DNA from: Temnopleurus reevesii
Taxonomy: Eukaryota; Echinodermata; Echinoidea; Temnopleuroida; Temnopleuridae
Length of the DNA: 14,052 bases
Assembly: GCA_036244855.1 (NCBI GenBank)
Contig: BQKZ01004360.1
Span: forward strand, 1 to 14,052
Reading direction: 5' to 3'
The notes below the pieces were generated by a model. The model saw nothing but the letters and a program-made list of their open reading frames with translations. It made no database searches and had not been told where the DNA came from. Numbering within the stretch: position 1 is the stretch's first letter; each line of letters opens with the position of its first letter. The position numbers were made by a program, and so were the translations under genes. This document shows, one piece after another, positions 8,267 to 14,052 of this stretch.

Positions 8267-9628
8267 TTACCATACCCTACCTCTGAGTCCATCTAACGTG
8301 AACAATTTTCGGACTGCATTCCGGAAATGAATATTTGTGTAGCTATAGACGAATATATTCACGATGTGGTTCGTGCTTCGGAACGTATCGAATGCTCCAA
8401 CGACAATTGCAAGGGCATTGGTGGTGAGGTTTTTGATGACTTCTTGTTGGAGGAGGGTTATGATGATCAGGGGGAGCCAAGTGATGAAGAAGTAGATGGT
8501 GATGAGGAGGAGCATCTTGGTGGTGGAGCGACCGCGGATGTGCGCGACCCGCTTCTCCGGCTGCGGTTGTTCTCGCGGTGCGGGTTGTTGTGAAACTGGT
8601 ACGGGACTCCAGGAATTAATGCGCGAACCTCGGTCGGGTCCCGCGGTAGATTTCTGCGTGCTCGGTCCCGGTTGGTTTGCCTGGGATGTCTCAAGCGCAC
8701 CGGTATCCGCGACGGTCCCTACCACCGGCATCCGCCAGCTGACGCCACCGGCTGTCTTCTCTCCTCGTTGGGGACCTGACTGGTTGGGGCAGCTCTCTTG
8801 GGTGAACTCAGATAGCGAGTTCGGTTGATGACTAGCAAGCAGGTCGGACTGATTTGTGTCCTGGTTCACCGCAGCGGTTGCAGTCAATTCCTCTTCTTGC
8901 GGTGTAGTTTCCGAAGTAGGAGGCTTTGAGGGGTTCGTTAGCGCAGACATGGGCGTAGCATTACCGACCAAGTCCGCATGAATCTTCCCCTGCCTCCGCA
9001 GAAATATATAGATCCGGCCGTATAGAACAAGCGTGATTAACATCGTGATGAAAAATGTAACTGGGAACAGAACAGAAACGAATATACCGAGATGGTGATC
9101 GAGAGGAAAGTGACAGTTCACCTCGAGATGCAGGTCGGAATCGACCGCACGGGTGAAAATCGCTCTGGTTAGCATTACAGCCATCGCGATCGCGACGCAG
9201 CACGCTGATACGACCATGGCTGAGCGAGTCGTCAATCGTCGTCGAAATGGACGGCAGATGAGAAGAAAGCGATCGACGCTGATGACCATCATGAGAAAGA
9301 GCGAAGAGAAAGCAGCACCGTTGTCGGTGAGCTCCGTCACGACGCAGATGCCGTCCGTTACGAGGCTCTCGTACGCCGTCTTCAGCAGAAGAAGCGGAGC
9401 GAAGACACTGGCCACCAAATCGACAACGGACTGCATGATGATGAAGATATCCGTGCTCGTCATACGTTTCTTCTTCGCGTATACAAAGAAGATGATCGTG
9501 TTTCCTGGGATTCCGATGATGCAGAGGATGACTACGGACACAAGCTTAACGATTTCATCTTCGTCGAAATCGAAATCATCATCGTCGTCAGCTTCGGCGA
9601 TCTCATGTGTGAACAATTCCAAATCCAT
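8267..9628 (-). CDS. Intronless class A (rhodopsin-like) G-protein-coupled receptor, orphan
   Basis: A 453-residue seven-helix receptor of the plasma membrane; the ligand cannot be told from sequence. An acidic N terminus (residues 11-25, mostly Asp and Glu) precedes TM1 (about 27-50, GIPGN with Asn43), TM2 (58-82, Asp70), TM3 (about 94-118, Cys94 then DRF at 119-121), TM4 (136-157), Cys172 in loop 2 as the likely disulfide partner of Cys94, TM5 (178-208, Pro189), TM6 (370-393, FFITWLP with Trp384 and Pro386), TM7 (403-430, NIFVY at 424-428) and helix 8. Intracellular loop 3 (about 212-368) is long, polar and rich in Ser, Thr, Pro and Gln. TM4 lacks the usual Trp, and Ile replaces the Pro of NPxxY. 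The start is the first Met after an in-frame TAA at 9649-9647, with A at -3 and G at +4. The ORF is visibly richer in G+C than its flanks. It resembles lineage-expanded intronless receptors of echinoderms. There is no N-terminal signal peptide or N-glycosylation site. Confidence 0.93.
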   Translation of the reverse strand: MDLELFTHEIAEADDDDDFDFDEDEIVKLVSVVILCIIGIPGNTIIFFVYAKKKRMTSTDIFIIMQSVVDLVASVFAPLLLLKTAYESLVTDGICVVTELTDNGAAFSSLFLMMVISVDRFLLICRPFRRRLTTRSAMVVSACCVAIAMAVMLTRAIFTRAVDSDLHLEVNCHFPLDHHLGIFVSVLFPVTFFITMLITLVLYGRIYIFLRRQGKIHADLVGNATPMSALTNPSKPPTSETTPQEEELTATAAVNQDTNQSDLLASHQPNSLSEFTQESCPNQSGPQRGEKTAGGVSWRMPVVGTVADTGALETSQANQPGPSTQKSTAGPDRGSRINSWSPVPVSQQPAPREQPQPEKRVAHIRGRSTTKMLLLITIYFFITWLPLIIITLLQQEVIKNLTTNALAIVVGAFDTFRSTNHIVNIFVYSYTNIHFRNAVRKLFTLDGLRGRVW

Positions 9629-10321
9629 TTTATTCGTTAAATAGCTTTAAATAGGAATAGCGTTTAGTAGAATTCTCAAAAAAAACAGACTGCTGCTCAC
9701 AACATTTTAAACATCTTAACAATGTAAGAATACAATATATTCCGGCTTGCACGACAAATAAAAGATGAAAAGCTATAGTTATGACGTATCGCCGTGTAAA
9801 TTTAGAGCAGAAAGATGAAGAGAAATTTCTTTCAAAGTTGACCCGCGAAATTGGAGCAAATGGTGTAAAAATCGATTCAGAATGGGAAAAAGAAGAATGC
9901 GAGAACAAAATGGATCGTTGAGAGCTGATAACCGAGGGTAGATACCAACGGTAAACAGGAGAGGGTACGTCTATATCGAAATCAAAGCGAATGAGTAAGA
10001 AATATATTGATTTTGAATTCTAAACTAGCTAGGAGAACGGAATGTGTCGTTAAGAGGCAGCGTCTGAGAGTATGTAAAGATTGTCATCTTCTTTTAAAAC
10101 GTCTGACTTCTGGCGCACGGATCATTGGCTTTGCTCGCAAAGAGATATACTTTCATAATGTACCACTTAAGTATCTTATTTGCTCGTTTCGGTATATAAG
10201 CAGTGTCGTCATTGGTCAAAATGTCATACGTACGTGGTGTGACGAATAAATAAAAACCAGTTTGCCATGCCAACGGACGAATTTCTCATCGTCTAAAGAG
10301 ATTCGTCACTAGCGTATCGTA
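9629..10321. other. Upstream flank of the receptor gene
   Basis: This region should hold the 5' UTR and promoter of the minus-strand receptor gene. An in-frame stop 18 bases before the ATG closes the coding frame. I see no convincing TATA box at a sensible distance. A TATATAAG sequence lies at 10192-10199, and on the minus strand a CCAAT pentamer lies just upstream of it, but over 500 bases from the ATG. Open frames of 92 codons (9630-9908, minus) and 80 codons (10007-10249, plus) show no recognisable domain. Confidence 0.4.
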
Positions 10322-10348
10322 GGGGGGGGGGGGGGGGGGGGGGGGGGG
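10322..10348. repeat. G27 homopolymer
   Basis: Twenty-seven consecutive G residues followed by TAGGGG. The run is long enough to form intramolecular G-quadruplexes and to confuse sequencing, so its true length is uncertain. Confidence 0.9.
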
Positions 10349-11251
10349 TAGGGGCTCCAACCAGAGAGTATGCTCCAACCCTCTCTCTCCTATCGGAGGC
10401 AAAAGGGTGTCTAATATGTGGGTTCCTTTGGGTTTCGAATTCAATGTAAAGGTGTAAACATTTGATGAATGTCTATTTAAATGTCTATTTAAATGTCTCA
10501 TTCCTTTTAAAGGTATAGTACGACTTTTGCAAGCTAAAATCTGACTTTCCAGGAATTCGGTTTTATGAAAAAGATAGATAACTATTATAACTGCCCACAA
10601 ATCGATTTAACTTAAAGATGTGCTATAAAAGATACATTTATAATCATCCTAACAATGATTTATTTTGGGAGCCGGCTCCAAAAATCAAAATAATTTTTGC
10701 AACTGACCGCGATGCAAATCAAAACTCACTCATCATTATCAGGAAGAGATTTGGTACAGAGTATAAGGATAGCATAATCTAATAACAACGGAGCAAAATC
10801 CAAGGATTTTCATAAAGTTTGCCAAAGTACTATTCTTCCTTTAACAGGGGCACCAAAATCAGTCATTAAGTCGAATAATCTTTAATAACATAACCGAGCA
10901 CAACGCAATATATTATACGCAACAAAAATAAACTGATAACAAAGAAGTTCAGCATCAATACGTATAACGTAAACGTTTAATGATTACGTATTTAGTAAAC
11001 CTATATGAATTTAGGGCCAGAATATGCTAAAGTATTTCGAGCAATTCGTGTTCTTGTTTGGGGAAGATGGTGCGCAAATGCTTAGTGAGTGGGGTAATTA
11101 TGTATTTGGTTCCTTTTGTGAACATTTCGCCAATTGGATTTCGTGCGAACCATTTAAATTCCCATGCTATTCTTAATACATTAGCAATATTACATCTGTC
11201 CCAGACAAACGTGGCACACTATTTGACTCTTTTGTGGATTTTTCAACGCGA
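10349..11251. other. A+T-rich noncoding stretch
   Basis: No gene recognised. A short tandem repeat of ATGTCTATTTA (about 2.5 units) lies at 10469-10497. The plus-strand frame starting at 11058 runs into the downstream SINE and is not a gene. Confidence 0.5.
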
Positions 11252-11345
11252 TGGAGGCGTTAATATGACTCTCGCCTTTCAACCAGAGGGTCGTAGGTTC
11301 AAATCCCACCAATGACGTTAATTTCCTTGTGAGACAAGAAGGCGA
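11252..11345 (+). mobile_element. tRNA-derived SINE, diverged copy
   Basis: TGACTCTCGCCTTTCAAC, AGAGGGTCGTAGGTTCAAAT and GACGTTAATTTCCTTG match the SINE at 13767 block for block. The RNA polymerase III B box is GGTTCAAATCC (11296-11306); the A-box region (TGGAGGCGTTAATATGAC) is decayed. Similarity fades after the CAAGAA near 11340, so the SINE body is truncated or diverged. Read on the minus strand, the B-box region gives the GFEPTT peptide often seen when such SINEs are mistaken for proteins. Confidence 0.75.
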
Positions 11346-11762
11346 CTTTGATAATTCCAAATATGTAAGGGGAAATTGGGCAAAAAAAAATGATCTGAAA
11401 TGTCCGTCAAAATAATTCCAGCTTCTGGAAGAGGTTGAATATAACAAAATATGTTATCGTAAGTGTTTAGGAATATGTAGTTGCCCGGGACGATTTTGTA
11501 ATAAGAAGTACAAGAGAAAATGAAGTCATGTTATCGAGAATGTCATAGACAAATGTTCAATAGTTTCTACGCAGTAAACCAATACCATTTTGTTTTTATT
11601 GATATACACAGCATAGATGTCAATATAGGTTTGGACAATAAGGTTTATATTCCCATTAGAAATTCAACCAAACCGGACTACGGGGGCATATAAACTACAC
11701 CAATGATTACAATTTTCTAAAGTATCATTCACAATATACAGGTCACTCCATATTCAAGATAA
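11346..11762. other. A+T-rich noncoding stretch
   Basis: No gene or repeat that I can support. It lies between the diverged SINE and the TTAA-flanked MITE. Confidence 0.5.
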
Positions 11763-12223
11763 TTAAAGGGGAACCAACCCCTGGAAATATCGTGATCTCA
11801 TTAAATGAAGACAAAATAGATGAACAAATTGTGAAAATTTGAGCAAAATCGGACATCGCGTTCAAAAAGATATGGATTTTAAAAGTCACAGAGATATGAC
11901 GATCCCTACCTCTGATAGGGATCCGTGCGATCGGCAAATTCGAGGGAATCTGTGACGTCATGTCGGACAACTCCTCATTCACTGGGCATACAAAAATTCA
12001 CATTTTCACCTTTCATTCGGAAAAGTCAACAAAATGCCCTTTTTCGGTTACAGAGTATATTATTTTTTTTTCCATTCTGCATATATTTGGAGAAGAATCA
12101 TGTTGCAACCTTACTCTAAATTTTACATTAATCATTGTTTTAATTCTATCCGACTTGACATCACAGATTCCGTTGGTGTTGCCGAGCGCACGGATCCTCA
12201 TGAGCGGGTTGGTTCCCCTTTAA
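11763..12223. mobile_element. 453-base MITE with TTAA flanks
   Basis: TTAA at 11763-11766 and 12220-12223 flanks an element beginning AGGGGAACCAACCC and ending GGGTTGGTTCCCCT, a perfect 14-base terminal inverted repeat. A second pair of inverted arms of about 49 bases lies inside: 11919-11967 (GGATCCGTGCGATCGGCAA onward) against the reverse complement of 12151-12200. A tight hairpin (GATCCCTA and TAGGGATC, 11901-11923) sits beside the left inner arm. TTAA target duplications are typical of piggyBac-related elements, though the terminal bases do not prove that superfamily. The overlapping open frames on both strands within it are not genes. Confidence 0.8.
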
Positions 12224-12333
12224 AATGACCAGGGCAAATTAACCCATATTTTTTTTTCTGTCCTGCAATAATTGGTGACAATATCATATTCCGATAATGA
12301 ATACGTTGATTGCGGCGAATCACGAAACCTAAT

Positions 12334-12585
12334 TTAAGGCCGACTCACACCTTTGTGTTTTAAGCCTGCGTCGGCCTAACGTTTTAGGAAATTAAGAACG
12401 CTCCCTTGACGCACAGCATACGCAGATCAGACGGTGGAATGACGTTCGGCTTGCGCTCGACGAGCGTACGAAGAGCGACAGTCCACCGCATAACCTGTGT
12501 CTTTGTGAGTCAAGGGAGCGTTTTTAATTTCCAAAAACGCTGGGCTGACGCAGGCTAAAAACGCAAAGGTGTGAATTGGCCATTA
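12334..12585. mobile_element. 246-base foldback MITE with TTA flanks
   Basis: TTA at 12334-12336 and 12583-12585 brackets an element that is one long imperfect palindrome centred near 12459. Arms of about 80 bases match with scattered differences: CACACCTTTG, AGCCTGCGTC, GGAAATTAA and ACGCTCCCTTGA occur in both. Inner arms also pair (CGGTGGA...), and the centre is CGCTCGACGAGCG. A three-base TTA duplication and GGCCNATTCACACC-like ends fit PIF/Harbinger-type MITEs. The element has no coding capacity. Confidence 0.85.
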
Positions 12586-13416
12586 GGCGATGCCTATGAC
12601 CATATTGATATAAACAGCAGTTTGTATCTCTATGCTATGACAGAACGTTTATACTGACATAGTTAAATAAAAAATATCCAGCCTTTCGAAATTGTTGGGT
12701 ATAATGTGAATATCTGAATGCAATATACATGGTGCAAATTATACGGTTATATACCCATACATGAACTCCTGTAATTTTTATTCTACAAACTATTTAATGA
12801 TAATCCTAAAAGCCCACATTAACGTAAACCACACCTAAATTTTCGGTCCGAATACGCTCAATTTTGGTGACTTTTCCTAAAATTTTGTTGCGCACATTAT
12901 GATACCATTTTTATTATTATCCCGTAGTTCATGTTGCGATGGCAACCATAAAACAAAAGGCGTGTTTGTCCGTTTTTCGAATAATTTCAGTTTTTTAGCT
13001 CCAAATCGGTCCAAAATGCTTGGAAATAGTCACAACTTATTACTCTTTCGTTCTCTTTGATTTTGCTCTCTCCTGTGCATCTCGAACGGAAAACACGGTT
13101 TCCGACGATTTTTTTCTTTTTCTTTTTTTTTTTGGTCACTTTTTCATAAATATCTAATAAAATATTTAAAAGGATTTTTTTTTTAGCTTAATGCAAATAA
13201 AAGTAGCTAAGACACGTCCAGAAAGCCCTAAAAATCATTTTGGTGACGATTGTAGCCTAAAAAAGCAAAAATTTTAAGGAATAACATGGGATTATCAAAA
13301 GCTGTCTTGCGCTCTCTGTCATCAATATTTGTCATATTTTGATCTTTAATTGCATCTAATGTATTCAATAAAGTCATGGAATATGTTCCTAAGATATCAA
13401 AGGGACTACAATCACA
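12586..13416. other. A+T-rich noncoding stretch
   Basis: No gene recognised. There are T-rich runs (about 13108-13135 and 13175-13184), no repeat pairing elsewhere in the window that I can see, and only short chance open frames. Confidence 0.5.
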
Positions 13417-13458
13417 GGGGAGGGGGGAGGGGGCCACATAGTGCCGCCCCCACCCCCC
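13417..13458. repeat. G-rich/C-rich hairpin, possible G-quadruplex
   Basis: A G6-A-G5-C arm (13422-13434) faces a G-C5-A-C6 arm (13446-13458), pairing 12 of 13 positions around an 11-base loop that itself contains CAC and GTG. With the preceding GGGG (13417-13420), the plus strand also holds three long G runs. It may be structural or a simple repeat accident; it is not a gene terminator. Confidence 0.7.
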
Positions 13459-13746
13459 TTGGGCCACAGAGACATGAATATAGCTTGGGCTTTTTAGGAA
13501 ACCGTAAAGGTTTTTTTTTTTCATTTGTAAAAGTTTCCTTGCACATTATGTGGTGTTGGGATTGGCATATCAGCAACTTCGTTCAAAAGCATGAAAAGAG
13601 GTAAATGACTATACGATATAGCGTCATTCGAGCTGGAAATCTTTCAATATTTTTATTTCCTGAGAATACCTATACATAGCAATACATAACCTTTATTTAA
13701 GTTTGTTAAGTATGCATGCTTTTTAGGTTTTGATTCTGCTATTCTT

Positions 13747-13766
13747 AACACGATATAAACTATTTC
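13747..13766 (+). mobile_element. Terminal 20 bases of an AACACGATA-type MITE
   Basis: The sequence equals the left end of the copies at 3269 and 4810 and then stops abruptly where the SINE begins. The rest of the MITE is missing on this side. Confidence 0.7.
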
Positions 13767-13982
13767 GGTGTAGTGGTTCTGACTCTCGCCTTTCAACACG
13801 AGGGTCGTGGGTTCGAATCTCACCCATGGCGTCAATTTCCTTCAGCAAGAAATTTATCCATACTGTGCTGCACTCAACCCAGGTGAGGTGAATGGGTACC
13901 GGTAGGAAGTAATTCCTTGAATGCAGTGAGCGCCGAATGGTAGCCATGCTATAGCCGGGTAATAATGCACAGAGTGCTTAGA
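13767..13982 (+). mobile_element. tRNA-derived SINE
   Basis: The element begins GGTGTAGTGG (A box) and has a good B box, GGTTCGAATCT (13810-13820), at the spacing expected for an internal RNA polymerase III promoter. It continues through GGCGTCAATTTCCTT and a tRNA-unrelated body (GGTGAGGTGAATGGGTACCG, CCTTGAATGCAGTGAGCGCC) to GGGTAATAATGCACAGAGTG. It shares its head with the copy at 11252. The 3' end is unknown because adapter sequence follows directly. Minus-strand open frames here, giving IRTHDP and RFEPTT peptides, are SINE artefacts. Confidence 0.8.
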
Positions 13983-14020
13983 CTGTCTCTTATACACATC
14001 TAGATGTGTATAAGAGACAG
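13983..14020. other. Nextera mate-pair junction adapter (artefact)
   Basis: CTGTCTCTTATACACATCT (13983-14001) is followed at once by its exact reverse complement AGATGTGTATAAGAGACAG (14002-14020). Each half is the 19-base Tn5 mosaic end used in Nextera chemistry, and the head-to-head pair is the circularisation junction of mate-pair libraries. It is untrimmed library sequence, not genomic DNA. Confidence 0.97.
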
Positions 14021-14052
14021 GTTCTATTGTATGTGGCCCACTTAACTTTTCG
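14021..14052 (-). mobile_element. MITE fragment beyond the adapter, not contiguous
   Basis: These 32 bases match 6806-6837 of MITE copy C at 30 positions, so they come from this MITE family. Because they lie past an adapter junction, their true genomic position relative to the window is unknown. Confidence 0.75.

Noticed and set aside
9153..9644. 163-codon plus-strand frame antisense to the receptor, and other frames inside 8267-9628
   Set aside because: They are shadows of a strongly supported seven-helix receptor on the other strand and have no domain of their own.
9630..9908. 92-codon minus-strand frame just upstream of the receptor
   Set aside because: It is in a different reading frame from the receptor, shows no domain, and lies where 5' UTR is expected.
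13653..13947. Minus-strand peptides with RFEPTT and IRTHDP motifs
   Set aside because: These are the well-known conceptual translations of the B-box region of tRNA-derived SINEs, not proteins.
13983..14020. Natural transposon end or inverted repeat
   Set aside because: The sequence is exactly the commercial Tn5 mosaic end in head-to-head form, so a library adapter explains it fully.

Overview
This window looks like an intergenic, repeat-rich piece of an animal nuclear genome carrying one convincing protein-coding gene. The A+T-rich DNA, microsatellites, tRNA-derived SINEs, several short inverted-repeat DNA elements (MITEs) and a single-exon rhodopsin-class receptor together suggest a marine invertebrate deuterostome, with an echinoderm as my best guess. 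That assignment is inference from genome style, not from a marker gene. Nothing bacterial or viral is evident.

Layout. Bases 1-2193 and 2360-4569 are two diverged copies of one composite unit, repeated directly with a period of 2359 bases. Each copy is a degenerate minisatellite (about a dozen units of roughly 80-115 bases built around TAAACACATTTTGGTATAC) followed by a non-repetitive tail of about 1 kb. The first 133 bases of the two copies are identical, while the rest is visibly diverged. Copy 1 carries a short retroposon tail flanked by 7-base direct repeats, and copy 2 carries a MITE; each copy shows the approximate empty site of the other's insertion. Bases 4570-5100 hold a retroposon 3' end with a (TAA)n tail, a MITE and compound trinucleotide microsatellites. 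Bases 5100-8266 are A+T-rich noncoding DNA with a C18 tract, an 87-base tandem duplication, a third MITE copy and a weak tRNA-like relic.

The gene is at 8267-9628 on the minus strand: a 453-residue intronless class A G-protein-coupled receptor. It has a very acidic N terminus, a long low-complexity third intracellular loop, DRF in place of DRY, NIxxY in place of NPxxY, and no tryptophan in TM4.

Bases 9629-14052 are noncoding: a G27 tract, a SINE (11252-11345), a 453-base MITE with TTAA flanks, a 246-base foldback MITE with TTA flanks, a G/C-rich hairpin, and a second SINE directly next to a 20-base MITE end. At 13983-14020 two Tn5 mosaic ends lie head to head. This is the junction adapter of Nextera mate-pair libraries, so it is laboratory sequence, and the last 32 bases should not be treated as contiguous with the rest.

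The receptor is the only gene here, so there is no gene cassette or operon to interpret. I did not find a convincing new biological system. The most informative points are the composite tandem unit, the receptor's unusual switch motifs, and the assembly artefacts.
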